In this document: one piece after another, positions 53,676 through 62,387 of the stretch | How the letters are laid out: every line of letters begins with the position of its first letter | Numbering within the stretch: position 1 is the first letter of the stretch | Assembly (NCBI GenBank): GCA_022819985.1 | Contig: JAJEGH010000028.1 | Coordinates: 124,001 to 188,000, forward strand | Length of the DNA: 64,000 bases | Direction: 5' to 3' | Origin: Alphaproteobacteria bacterium | GTDB taxonomy: Bacteria; Pseudomonadota; Alphaproteobacteria; Bin65 | The notes under the pieces: model-generated | What the model saw: only the letters and a program-made list of their open reading frames with translations | The model's database searches: none | Told to the model about the DNA's origin: nothing | Made by a program: the position numbers and the translations under genes

Positions 53676-54701
53676 ATGACAGATACCACCATGCCGGCGC
53701 CGCGCCTGTCCCCGATGCAGCGCCTGAAGCGGCCGAAGGCCCTCATCGTCCTCAGCGTGCTCATGGTCATCCCGCTGGTCGCCTATGTCATGTTCGGCGA
53801 AGCGCTGGCCAGGGCCGGGCTTCGGGAGATCGTGCTGATTCCGGCGGTTCCGGCGACGCTGATCCTCTATGCCCTTGCGATGTCGAGCTGGCGGGAATCC
53901 TGGGTCGCCATCCTCGGCGGCACCCTGGTGTTCTTCTGGGTCTTCGTCGCCGTTTCGGTGCCCTTCCTGCCGCTGCTCGACCCGAACAAGCCGATCCAGC
54001 CTTTCGCGCCGCCGGGCACGGAGCGGGGCGACATCACCTTCTGGCTCGGCACCGATCTCAAGGGCCGTGACATGCTCTCCCGCATGCTGTGGGGCTGCCA
54101 GCGCGTCCTGGTCTGGGGCGTGACGGCAACGGCGGTGGCCTATGTGGTCGGGTGCATCTTCGGCCTGATCGCCGGCTATATCAGCGGCATCTGGGACGAG
54201 ATCATCTCGTTCATTTCCAACGTGCTGCTGTCCTTCCCGGTGATGGTGCTGTTCATCCTGATCCTGAACTATCTCGGACCGAGCGGCTTCAACATCGTCA
54301 TTGCGGTCACGTTTGCGTCGGCGCCGGCGATCATGCGTATCGTGCGCGGCCTCGCGCTCGACAACAAGACGCGCGACTACGTCTTCGCGGCGCAGACCCG
54401 CGGCGAGCATCCGTTCCGCATCATGGTGTGGGAACTGCTGCCCAACGTGCGCGGACCGATCATCGTCGATGCCTGCCTGCGCCTCGGCTACACGACGGTG
54501 GCGATCACGACGCTGACCTTCCTCGGCCTCGGCCTGCAGCCGCCGGACCCCGATTGGGGCCTGATGATCAAGGAGGCTTCCAACCTGATGGTCTGGCAAT
54601 TCTCCTACATGCTGTTGATCCCGGCTCTGGCGGTGTCCAGCCTGATCCTGGGCTTTAACCTGATGGCCGACGGCCTGCGCGAAATGAGCCTGCGCGACTA
54701 G
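53676..54701 (+). CDS. ABC transporter permease, DppC family
   Basis: A 341-aa membrane protein. It has the DppC hallmark FWLGTDLKGRDMLSRMLWGC after a long N-terminal loop, the coupling segment RGLALDNKTRDYVFAAQTRG, and the ending FNLMADGLREMSLRD. A proline-rich pre-domain (PNKPIQPFAPPGTERG) is typical. The ATG follows AGGAGGCGG. Confidence 0.93.
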   Translation: MTDTTMPAPRLSPMQRLKRPKALIVLSVLMVIPLVAYVMFGEALARAGLREIVLIPAVPATLILYALAMSSWRESWVAILGGTLVFFWVFVAVSVPFLPLLDPNKPIQPFAPPGTERGDITFWLGTDLKGRDMLSRMLWGCQRVLVWGVTATAVAYVVGCIFGLIAGYISGIWDEIISFISNVLLSFPVMVLFILILNYLGPSGFNIVIAVTFASAPAIMRIVRGLALDNKTRDYVFAAQTRGEHPFRIMVWELLPNVRGPIIVDACLRLGYTTVAITTLTFLGLGLQPPDPDWGLMIKEASNLMVWQFSYMLLIPALAVSSLILGFNLMADGLREMSLRD

Positions 54702-54716
54702 GGACGGGAGGGTGAC

Positions 54717-56795
54717 ATGAACGACGCGACTCCTGTTCTGGAGTGCCGCAATCTCAGCATTTCCTATTACGTCCGCGCCGGCGAAATCCCCGCGGTCGTC
54801 GATTTCAACCTGAGGCTGATGCCCGGCGAAGCCCACGGCATCGTCGGCGAATCCGGCTGCGGCAAGTCCACCGTGGCGCTCGCCGTCATGAACTATATGG
54901 GCAAGAACGGCGGCATCGTCGGCGGCGAGATCCTGTTCGAAGGGCGCGACATGCGCACCATGAGCAATGAGGAACTGCGCCAGATCCGCGGCTCGAAAAT
55001 CTCCATGGTCTACCAGGAGCCGATGGCCTCGCTCAATCCGGCCATGCGGATCGGCGAACAGCTCGCCGAGGTGCCGCTGTACCACGAGGAGGAGACCTCG
55101 AAGGAAGCGGCCTTCGACCGGGCCGAGCAGATGCTCGCCAAGGTGCGCCTGCCCGATCCGCTGCGCATCATGAACGCCTATCCGCACCAGATTTCGGGCG
55201 GGCAGCAGCAGCGCGTGGTGATCGCCATGGCGCTGCTCGCCAATCCGCGACTGCTGCTGCTGGACGAGCCGACGACGGCGCTGGACGTAACCGTGGAGGC
55301 CGGCATCGTCGAACTCATCAAGGATATTTCCTCCGAGTTCGGCACCTCCATGATCTACATCTCGCACAATCTGGGACTGATCCTGGAGACCTGCGACCGC
55401 CTGACCGTGATGTATTCGGGCGAAGCCGTCGAGAACGGCAGCATCTCCGACGTGTTCAACAATATGCGCCACCCCTATACGCGGGGCCTCTTCTCCTCGA
55501 TTCCGCTGCCCAGCGCCGACAAGAATGCGCGCCCGCTGCTGCCGATCCGCGGCCAGCTGCCGTTGCCGCACGACCGGCCGACCGGCTGCTATTTCGGCCC
55601 GCGCTGCGATTATTTCGAGGCCGGCCGCTGCGACCGGGGGCTGATCCCGATGGAGGATACCGGCGCCGGCGAGCGTCATGCCGTGCGCTGCGTCCGTTTC
55701 AAGGAAATCGACTGGTCCGTACCGCTGCCGCGCCCGGAAACCGGCCCCCCGGTCGAGGCGGGCGATATCGTCCTCAACGTGCAGCAGTTGCAGAAGCATT
55801 ACGAGATCGAGACCGGCGGGCTGTTCCTCTCCGGCGAGAAGAAAACGGTCAAGGCGAACGAGGCGCTGGACTTCCGGGCGCGCGAGGCCGAGACGGTCGC
55901 CATCGTCGGCGAATCCGGCTGCGGCAAGTCCACCTTCGCCAAGGTGCTGATGGGCCTGGAATCGGCGACGAACGGAGAAGTGACTCTGGACAATGTCGAA
56001 CTGGGCCAGCTCGCCGTCCAGAAGCGCGACGAGGATACGATCTCGCGCCTCCAGATGGTGTTCCAGAACCCGTTCGATACGCTCAATCCGAGCCACAGCG
56101 TCGGCGGCCAGATCGGCCGGGTGATCCGGAAATTCGGCGTCGAGACCGACAAGGAGAAGATCGACCAACGGGTCAACGAACTGCTCGATATCGTCAAGCT
56201 ACCGCGGGATTTCGCCAAGCGCCGGCCGCGCCAGTTGTCCGGCGGCCAGAAGCAGCGCGTCGGCATCGCCCGCGCCTTCGCCGGCGATCCGAAGGTCGTG
56301 ATTGCCGACGAGCCGGTTTCGGCGCTCGACGTGTCGGTGCAGGCGGCAGTCACCGGCCTGTTGATGGATATCCAGCGCGAGAACCGCACGACGCTGCTGT
56401 TCATCAGTCACGACCTTTCGGTCGTGCGCTATCTCGCAGACCGCATCGTCGTGATGTATCTCGGCCGGATCATGGAGAAGGGCACGACGGACGAGATTTT
56501 CGCGCCGCCCTACCATCCCTATACCGAAGCGCTGCTGTCGGCGGTGCCGATCGCCGATACGTCGGTGAGCAAGCGCAAGGTCGTGCTGACCGGCGAATTG
56601 CCGTCGCCGGCCGATCCACCCTCCGGTTGCGTGTTCTGCACACGGTGCCCCTATGCCATGCCGGGCGTGTGCGACGTCGATCCGCCGCCGGTGCGCGAGT
56701 TTGCGCCGCGCCATAACATCGCCTGCCACCTGGAGCCGGAGAAGCTCATGGCGATGGAGCCGGTGATTACGATCGAGGAAGAGCAGGCAGCCTGA
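54717..56795 (+). CDS. ABC transporter ATP-binding protein, fused DppD-DppF type
   Basis: A 692-aa protein with two complete ATPase domains. First: Walker A GESGCGKSTVALAVMNYM, signature ISGGQQQRVVIAMALLANPR, Walker B LLLLDEPTTALDVTVEAG. Second (from about residue 345): GESGCGKSTFAKVLMGL, LSGGQKQRVGIARAFAGDPK, VVIADEPVSALDVSVQAA. Each is followed by an oligopeptide-type C-terminal region with cysteines (CYFGPRCDYFEAGRCD; CVFCTRCPYAMPGVCD), possibly an iron-sulfur or zinc site. One chain thus supplies both motor domains. Confidence 0.94.
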   Translation: MNDATPVLECRNLSISYYVRAGEIPAVVDFNLRLMPGEAHGIVGESGCGKSTVALAVMNYMGKNGGIVGGEILFEGRDMRTMSNEELRQIRGSKISMVYQEPMASLNPAMRIGEQLAEVPLYHEEETSKEAAFDRAEQMLAKVRLPDPLRIMNAYPHQISGGQQQRVVIAMALLANPRLLLLDEPTTALDVTVEAGIVELIKDISSEFGTSMIYISHNLGLILETCDRLTVMYSGEAVENGSISDVFNNMRHPYTRGLFSSIPLPSADKNARPLLPIRGQLPLPHDRPTGCYFGPRCDYFEAGRCDRGLIPMEDTGAGERHAVRCVRFKEIDWSVPLPRPETGPPVEAGDIVLNVQQLQKHYEIETGGLFLSGEKKTVKANEALDFRAREAETVAIVGESGCGKSTFAKVLMGLESATNGEVTLDNVELGQLAVQKRDEDTISRLQMVFQNPFDTLNPSHSVGGQIGRVIRKFGVETDKEKIDQRVNELLDIVKLPRDFAKRRPRQLSGGQKQRVGIARAFAGDPKVVIADEPVSALDVSVQAAVTGLLMDIQRENRTTLLFISHDLSVVRYLADRIVVMYLGRIMEKGTTDEIFAPPYHPYTEALLSAVPIADTSVSKRKVVLTGELPSPADPPSGCVFCTRCPYAMPGVCDVDPPPVREFAPRHNIACHLEPEKLMAMEPVITIEEEQAA

Positions 56796-56862
56796 ACCGG
56801 CAACCGTTTTCTCCACCGGCCTGGCCGATTGCTTCCGCGGCGCGGCGCGCTATCATCCCGGC

Positions 56863-57849
56863 ATGAGCGACGACGACAGCGAAGGCGATTGGGCGTTCGC
56901 GGAGGCCGACCGGGCGAATCCGGACGAGGTCGACTACGATCTCGACCGGGTGCTCCAGTCGATGGTGGCCTTGCGCGCCGAAATCCCCGAAGACGCCTTT
57001 ACCGCCGGCATTCTGGGCACGGAGCGGGCCGGCAACGGTATCGTCATCGACGAATCCGGCCTCGTCCTCACCATCGGCTACCTGACGACCGAGGCGGAGA
57101 CGATCTGGCTCAACACCCACAGCGGCGCGGCCGTGCCGGGTCATGCGGTGGCCTACGATTTCGAGACCGGCTTCGGACTGGTGCAAGCGCTCGGGCGGCT
57201 GAACTGCCCGGCGCTCGAATTCGGCAGTTCCCGGAAGCTGGGCGCCGGCTCCAGCGTGGTGGTCGCCGGCCACGGCGGATACGAACACGCCCTGGCGGCC
57301 CGGGTCGTCGGCAAACGCGAATTCGCCGGATATTGGGAGTATGTCCTGGACGAGGCGATCTTCACCGCGCCGGCCCATCCCAACTGGGGCGGCGCCGCGC
57401 TGATCGGCCCGGACGGCAAGCTCCACGGCGTCGGCTCCCTGTTCGTGCAGAATGCGCGCGGCGGCGAGCAGCGCTCCGACGGCAACATGATCGTGCCGAT
57501 CGACCTGCTGCCGCCGGTGCTCGACGACCTCCAGGCCCACGGCGCCGCCACCCGCAGCGCCCGCCCGTGGCTCGGCCTCTACGCCGCCGAGGTATCGGAC
57601 CAGCTTGTCATCATCGGCCTGGTGGAAGACGGACCGGCCCACAAGGCCGGGCTGCTGCCGGGCGATATCGTGCTTCAGGTCATGGGCTCGCCGGTCGGCG
57701 ACCTGCCGGATTTCTTCCGCACGGTCTGGGAAACGGGCAGCGCCGGGACCAGGGTACCGCTGACCGTCGTGCGCGAGGGCGAGGTTTCGCAGGTCTCGGT
57801 CAGGAGCATCGACCGTAACAGCATGCTCAAGCGGCCCAGGCTGCACTGA
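56863..57849 (+). CDS. HtrA-like (S1C) protein with PDZ domain, catalytic residues missing
   Basis: A 328-aa protein with a trypsin-like barrel and a C-terminal PDZ domain (IGLVEDGPAHKAGLLPGDIV at about 251-270). The triad is lost: the histidine position reads VLTIGYLTT (Tyr73 where LTNxHV is expected) and the serine motif GNSGGP reads HPNWGGAAL (Trp175 for Ser). The Asp region YDFETGFGLVQ is only partly kept. No signal peptide; the N-terminus is acidic, so it is likely cytoplasmic. Probably a binding or chaperone-like pseudo-protease. It forms a pair with the Cache-domain gene 16 bp downstream. Confidence 0.85.
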   Translation: MSDDDSEGDWAFAEADRANPDEVDYDLDRVLQSMVALRAEIPEDAFTAGILGTERAGNGIVIDESGLVLTIGYLTTEAETIWLNTHSGAAVPGHAVAYDFETGFGLVQALGRLNCPALEFGSSRKLGAGSSVVVAGHGGYEHALAARVVGKREFAGYWEYVLDEAIFTAPAHPNWGGAALIGPDGKLHGVGSLFVQNARGGEQRSDGNMIVPIDLLPPVLDDLQAHGAATRSARPWLGLYAAEVSDQLVIIGLVEDGPAHKAGLLPGDIVLQVMGSPVGDLPDFFRTVWETGSAGTRVPLTVVREGEVSQVSVRSIDRNSMLKRPRLH

Positions 57850-57865
57850 AGCGCCGGAGGCCTCC

Positions 57866-58360
57866 ATGTCCCGCCGAACGATCCGGGCCGCGCTGCTTCT
57901 CCTGCCGGCCCTGATCGCGGTTGCGCTGCCGGCGCCGGGCGCCCGGGCCTTCGATCCCCGCTGCCCGGTGGCGACCGAAGAACGGGCCCGGGCCTTGGCG
58001 GAGCGCGCGGCGGCTTTCCTGAAATCGAGCGGCGCCGCTGTGGCGCTGCCGGCCTTTACCGGGCGGACCCACGGTTTTGGCGCCGGCGATCTCTATGTCT
58101 TCGTCTTCGATTTCCACGGCACCATGCTGGCCAGCGGCGGCTGGCCGGAACATGTCGGGGCCAATGTCGTCGGCCCGTACGGCGCCGGCGGTCCCTATGC
58201 CCGCATCCGCCGCGTCGCCGCGTCCCCGCCGGGGCGCGGCTGGGTCCGCTACAACTGGTACAGCCCCTGTACTCGCTCGATGCAGCCCAAGATGACCTAC
58301 GTCATCCGCGTCGGCCCCTATATCGTCGGCGTCGGGGCCTACACGGTTCCCGCCGTCTGA
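57866..58360 (+). CDS. Exported single Cache-domain protein
   Basis: A 164-aa protein. The Sec signal is MSRRTIRAALLLLPALIAVA, cleaved near GARAF. One small Cache domain follows: LAERAAAFLKSSG, DLYVFVFDFHGTMLASGGWP, VGANVVGPYG, WVRYNWYSPCTRSMQPKMTY and VIRVGPYIVGVGAY. Free-standing Cache proteins bind small organic ligands in the periplasm. It has no membrane or signalling domain of its own. Probably co-transcribed with the HtrA-like gene. Confidence 0.83.
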   Translation: MSRRTIRAALLLLPALIAVALPAPGARAFDPRCPVATEERARALAERAAAFLKSSGAAVALPAFTGRTHGFGAGDLYVFVFDFHGTMLASGGWPEHVGANVVGPYGAGGPYARIRRVAASPPGRGWVRYNWYSPCTRSMQPKMTYVIRVGPYIVGVGAYTVPAV

Positions 58361-58421
58361 CGTCGGGCGACCGCCGGCGCAGACCGGCTTCGGGCCGCCC
58401 GATCCGGCTTCCCGGTCCCGA

Positions 58422-59126
58422 TTACCGCAATACGTCGAGCGCGCCGGCCCCGACCGCGGCGCGCAGGGCGTCGAGCGCCCGGTCGGTCTCTCTCGCCAGC
58501 CGCCAGATGCCGGCGAAATCGCGCGGCCGGCGCAGCAGCCCGGCAAGCACCGGCAGCGCCCGCGTCCGGCCGTCGGGCATGAGTCCCGCAAGCGCCGCGC
58601 GCGGCACCGACCGGCCGGCCGGATCGCCGATGGCGCGGATCGCCACAAAGGGTATCCCGGCGTCCGTGGCGGCTGCCGCGACAGGGTGGCTTTCCATATC
58701 GACCGCCAGCGCGCCGTGGCGGCGGAACAGCCGGCGCTTGTCCAGCGCCGTCATCACCGGCCTGTCGCTGCCGAAAACCGCGCCGCTGTCGAAGGCCCCG
58801 TCGACCCGCAGGAGGGCCTTGACCCAGGGTTCGTGCGCCTGAATTGCCGCGCCGTCCGGCCCGATGACCGAGGAGGCGATAACGATTACGCCTGCGCCGA
58901 GCGACGGGTCGAGCCCGCCGGCGACGCCGAAGCTGACCAGGCCGGAAGCGCCGTGCGCCGCCATCGACCGCGCCGCCGCCGCGGCCTCCTCCGGCCGGCC
59001 GGCCGCCGCGTGGACCATCGGCATTTCCGCCGCGCCGGAGCGGCGCAAACAGGCGGCCTCTTTCGCAAGGCCGGTCACGACGCCGAGGCTGCGCGCCGTC
59101 GCGGGATTATCGGTAGCGGTGGCCAT
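58422..59126 (-). CDS. hpnG: Phosphorylase superfamily protein, HpnG-like (MTA/SAH nucleosidase fold)
   Basis: A 234-aa purine-nucleoside-phosphorylase-like fold: SLGVVTGLAKEAACLRRSGA, ASGLVSFGVAGGLDPSLGAG, the ligand-binding Glu in HGALAVDMESHPVAAAATDA and the catalytic Asp region VAIRAIGDPAGRSVPRAAL. Length and motifs suit the hopanoid-associated phosphorylase HpnG, which releases adenine from adenosylhopane, but no other hpn gene is present here, so the symbol is tentative. The ATG at 59126 is preferred to an upstream extension. Confidence 0.7.
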   Translation of the reverse strand: MATATDNPATARSLGVVTGLAKEAACLRRSGAAEMPMVHAAAGRPEEAAAAARSMAAHGASGLVSFGVAGGLDPSLGAGVIVIASSVIGPDGAAIQAHEPWVKALLRVDGAFDSGAVFGSDRPVMTALDKRRLFRRHGALAVDMESHPVAAAATDAGIPFVAIRAIGDPAGRSVPRAALAGLMPDGRTRALPVLAGLLRRPRDFAGIWRLARETDRALDALRAAVGAGALDVLR

Positions 59127-59253
59127 GGCCGGATGGTAGCGGCGCCCGGCGGCGTTGTCCTGCGGATTGTGGCCGACGGCAGATCGAAACGGCGCTGCGA
59201 CCTTCATTCCGGCTTGCAAAGCAGCCCGGCGGGCTATATCGTGAACAAATCGG

Positions 59254-59460
59254 ATGGAGAAAATGCTGAGTCCCGAGATCATCGCCATCGTCGGAACGGG
59301 CATCGCCCTCGCCGCCACGATCCTGCCGTCGCTCCATTCATTGCGGCGGGACGTGAGCGGTTTGCAACGCGATATGGGCGACCTGCGCGAGCGGATGGCG
59401 CGGCTCGAAGGGCTGTTCGAGGGGTTTACCGGGCGCCAGCCCGCCGATCCGGCGGAATAG
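59254..59460 (+). CDS. Small membrane-anchored coiled-coil protein
   Basis: A 68-aa protein: one hydrophobic helix (PEIIAIVGTGIALAATILPS) followed by a heptad-like amphipathic segment (LRRDVSGLQRDMGDLRERMA, RLEGLFEGF). Such short proteins are frequent in alphaproteobacteria and have no assigned role. It lies in a divergent gap between the phosphorylase and DUF1244 genes. Confidence 0.7.
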   Translation: MEKMLSPEIIAIVGTGIALAATILPSLHSLRRDVSGLQRDMGDLRERMARLEGLFEGFTGRQPADPAE

Positions 59461-59516
59461 CCGCTCCCCGATCCTTCCGGCTCGCAGGGTTCCGGAAGGG
59501 TTACAGCAAGCGTCGC

Positions 59517-59819
59517 TCAGTGATCGGCGCCGGCTTGGGCGGCTTCGAAGGCGGCTTTCTGTTCGGCCGTCGCCTCCTTCTGGTATTTCGCCTTCCACTC
59601 CCCGAACGGCATGCCGTAGACGATCTCGCGCGCCGCCATCTTGTCGAGGTCGAGCCCCTTCTCGTCGGCGGCGTCCTTGTACCAGTTGCTCAGGCAGTTG
59701 CGGCAGAAGCCGGCCAGGTTCATCAGGTCGATATTCTGCACGTCGGTGCGCTGGCGCAGATGGCCGACCAGGCGGCGGAAGGCGGCGGCTTCCAGTTCGG
59801 TGCGGGTGGCGTCGTCCAT
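59517..59819 (-). CDS. DUF1244 domain-containing protein
   Basis: A 100-aa protein with the family core AAAFRRLVGHLRQRTDVQNI, DLMNLAGFCRNCLSNWYKDA (conserved Cys-x-x-Cys) and MAAREIVYGMPFGEWKAKYQ. The family is widespread in Proteobacteria and uncharacterised. The ATG at 59819 fits family length. Downstream of the DUF3604 gene on the same strand, 97 bp apart. Confidence 0.92.
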   Translation of the reverse strand: MDDATRTELEAAAFRRLVGHLRQRTDVQNIDLMNLAGFCRNCLSNWYKDAADEKGLDLDKMAAREIVYGMPFGEWKAKYQKEATAEQKAAFEAAQAGADH

Positions 59820-59916
59820 GGTTCGGGGCTCCGGCGGGGCTCGGTTGTCGAGTTGATATCGCGCCCGGCAGCGTCGAATTCCAGAGGGCAAATTCGACGC
59901 CCGTCCCTTCCCCGCC

Positions 59917-62226
59917 CTAGCGAAACGCGAAAACCGGGCTGCTCCAGGCCTGGAAACCGTCTTCGGTGTAGACGCTGATCCACAGCGGGTTGTCGCCGCC
60001 GTCCGACAGCGGGACCGTCACGGTTTCCTGCATTTCGCGCACGCTCAGGGTTTCCGGCAGGCGGAAGACCCTGACCCGCCGCTCCAGCCCTCCGGCCTCC
60101 AGCACCGTATCCGCCAGGCCGATGTCGGCGAGTGGTGCCGCGAGCGTGCCGCGGTTGGTCTCGATCTCCATCCCGCCGGCATCGCCGTCCAGCCATGCGT
60201 CGAAGCCGCCGTAGTTGCCGGTGGTGATGGCCTCGAAGGCGACCTTGCTGTCGCCTTCGGTTTCCAGCCGGCGCTCGTGGTTCCAGACGTTGATCTTCGC
60301 AATCCGGCGGATTTTCGCGCCGTCGAACCGGGCTTCGCCGCTCCACGCGCTGTCCCGGCCCCGGCCGCGATATTCGGCGCCGCTCCACAGCACGCGCAGC
60401 CGGTTGCCCAGGTCGCGCTCCGTATAGGGGCGCAGGGTCTGCACCACCTCCTTGCCGTTGCGCACTTCGATGCGCTCGATCGGCGTCTGGGTAATGACAT
60501 GCAGGCTGAGCGCCGCCTCGCGGTCCGCAGTCTGCACAATGTCGCCCATCATGACGGAGTCGACGCGGCGGGTTTCCGTGTCGGGGTACACGTTGGGATC
60601 CCGGTCGAACAGGGTGCCGCCGCCGGCCAAGGCGACCTGCACGTCCATGTGCATCCGGGTGCCGGTCGTGCCGTAGGTGTGGCGCCGGCGCACGGCGTCC
60701 ATGATGCCGTCTCGGGTCAGCTCTTCGGCCAGGAAGCAGGTCAGCCCGCCATAGGCGCCGAACATCGAGGCGCCGGGATAGCTCGCGCCCGGCCGGCCCT
60801 TGTGGCCGTCGCTGTTGCACACCACGCCGCAGCGGTGGCCCAGCGCGAAGCCGTCGGTGAGCAGCCATTCGAAGGTGCCCCAGGCGGAGTGGATTTCCAT
60901 CGCCTTTTCCACCCGCGGATCGTGGGCGAAGGCCGTATCGGCATAGCGCCCGCCGACATGGGCGTAGACGAAGCAGTCTTCGTCCTGCAGCGCCTCGAAA
61001 AGCAGCCGCGCGTCCGGCGCGTCGGTATCGAGGTCCGAGCGGTCGACCAGCAAGGCATGGGACGACCGGCGGATCTGCCGGCCTTCCCGCCGGAAATAGA
61101 CGTTGCGGTCGCCCCCGACCGCGGTGTTGCCCGACCATTCGTAGCCCGGGAAGGTGACGAACACGCCGGGTTCGTCATGGCGCGCGGTCAGGCCGTTGAT
61201 ATGCGCCCAGAAGGCGTTGTTGACCTGGAAATCGTTGGCCTGGTGGCTGGTAACGTCGAGCACCGCCTTGTTGCGCGCGAAATCGAAATACTGCTCGGCG
61301 GTGGTAACGCCGATACTCTCGCCGCTCTGGCCGTGCAGGTCGCCCCAGTAGCCGCCGTGGACGCAGTCGCGCACCACCATCGGGTGGCTCTCCGCGACTG
61401 TTGCGCCGGCGCCGTCCCGCACCGCAATGCGCAGCACGCCGGGCGAGTCGACCGTCAGCCCGTCGAACACGACCGACCGGTTGCCCTTCTCGTAGCGGTA
61501 GCGTTCCGGCAGGCCGTTGACCGGCAGCGTCGTCCCGAAGACGAAATCGCCCTCGGCGAGCGGCGTCGGGTTGCCCCAGACATCCTCGGCCTTGAGGCCG
61601 AAGCGGAAGGGCTCGCCCGGCCGGCGCAGGGAGGAAAGCACGGCGCGCCAGACCGCCGGCGGGCCGGGCACGATGGCGACGCTGGGCGTGTCGACGATCG
61701 GCGTGAAATGGCCGGAGGCGCAGACGTCGGCCAGCACCTTGAATTCGAAGCCGCCCTCCACGAAGGTTTGCATCTTCATGCCCGGCGACCCGCCCGACGT
61801 ATCGCCGAAGACGATCTCGATGGTGTCGCCCTCGCTCAGATAGCCGCCGCGGACCCGGGCGGTCAAAGTACGCAGGCGCGGCCGGGTGCCGGCGCCAGTG
61901 CCGAAGCCGGCGTATTCGAGCAGGATGCGCGCCTTGCCGCTGGTTCGCGCGGAGACGTATCCGGGCGCGGCCGGATCGTCGACCTGCAGCCGGCCGAAAT
62001 CGGTCATCGCCCGGAACGCCACGCGGATCGCGCCGGTATCGTCCAGCCCGTAGCGGCCGACGGTATAGGTCAGCGTGAAGGTCTGCGCCGTGCGCACGGC
62101 GACCGGGTTCGAAGGCTCCAGCTTCGCATGGCCGAGCAGCACCGGGTCCGCGCCGGGCTGGACCGCCGGCCAGGCCTCGCCCATCAGGTGTTCCGGCACC
62201 GGCCCGTCGAGCGTGTTGGTGAGCAT
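59917..62226 (-). CDS. DUF3604 domain-containing protein (PHP-like metallo-hydrolase fold)
   Basis: A 769-aa protein. The central domain has PHP-like metal motifs: GGYWGDLHGQSGESIGVTTA, DVTSHQANDFQ, TFPGYEWSGNTAVGGDRNVY, VYAHVGGRYAD, AMEIHSAWGTFEWL and CNSDGHKGRPGASYPG. This is the DUF3604 pattern. The flanking N- and C-terminal regions are beta-rich. No signal peptide. Biochemical role is unknown; the histidine/aspartate motifs suggest a metal-dependent phosphoesterase-like centre. The ATG at 62226 is chosen over an Arg-rich upstream leader. Confidence 0.87.
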   Translation of the reverse strand: MLTNTLDGPVPEHLMGEAWPAVQPGADPVLLGHAKLEPSNPVAVRTAQTFTLTYTVGRYGLDDTGAIRVAFRAMTDFGRLQVDDPAAPGYVSARTSGKARILLEYAGFGTGAGTRPRLRTLTARVRGGYLSEGDTIEIVFGDTSGGSPGMKMQTFVEGGFEFKVLADVCASGHFTPIVDTPSVAIVPGPPAVWRAVLSSLRRPGEPFRFGLKAEDVWGNPTPLAEGDFVFGTTLPVNGLPERYRYEKGNRSVVFDGLTVDSPGVLRIAVRDGAGATVAESHPMVVRDCVHGGYWGDLHGQSGESIGVTTAEQYFDFARNKAVLDVTSHQANDFQVNNAFWAHINGLTARHDEPGVFVTFPGYEWSGNTAVGGDRNVYFRREGRQIRRSSHALLVDRSDLDTDAPDARLLFEALQDEDCFVYAHVGGRYADTAFAHDPRVEKAMEIHSAWGTFEWLLTDGFALGHRCGVVCNSDGHKGRPGASYPGASMFGAYGGLTCFLAEELTRDGIMDAVRRRHTYGTTGTRMHMDVQVALAGGGTLFDRDPNVYPDTETRRVDSVMMGDIVQTADREAALSLHVITQTPIERIEVRNGKEVVQTLRPYTERDLGNRLRVLWSGAEYRGRGRDSAWSGEARFDGAKIRRIAKINVWNHERRLETEGDSKVAFEAITTGNYGGFDAWLDGDAGGMEIETNRGTLAAPLADIGLADTVLEAGGLERRVRVFRLPETLSVREMQETVTVPLSDGGDNPLWISVYTEDGFQAWSSPVFAFR

Positions 62227-62331
62227 CGTTCCGGTTCTCCCGTATCCGCGAGGCCGCCGGACAGACCGCGCCGGCAACCGGTTATCCTTTTCCGCCCCCG
62301 CGTTGCACCGAAGCGACTCGACAGAAAGCGC

Positions 62332-62349
62332 AAAAACTATATAGTTTTT
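62332..62349. promoter_or_regulatory. 18-bp AT-rich perfect palindrome upstream of tctC
   Basis: AAAAACTAT followed by its mirror ATAGTTTTT, in the 161-bp divergent gap between the DUF3604 and tctC genes. It includes TATATA, so it may overlap a -10 box. Its AT-richness is striking in this GC-rich window. Likely an operator; regulator unknown. Confidence 0.6.
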
Positions 62350-62387
62350 ATCGCTTCGTGCAGATCAAGATTCAGGGGAGGCGTATC

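Noticed and set aside
53067-56168. A 1033-codon minus-strand open frame across the Dpp-type permease and ATPase genes
   Set aside because: Its translation is rich in Asp/His/Arg/Gln repeats with no domain, exactly what the reverse complement of GC-rich genes gives; the plus-strand genes have full motifs.
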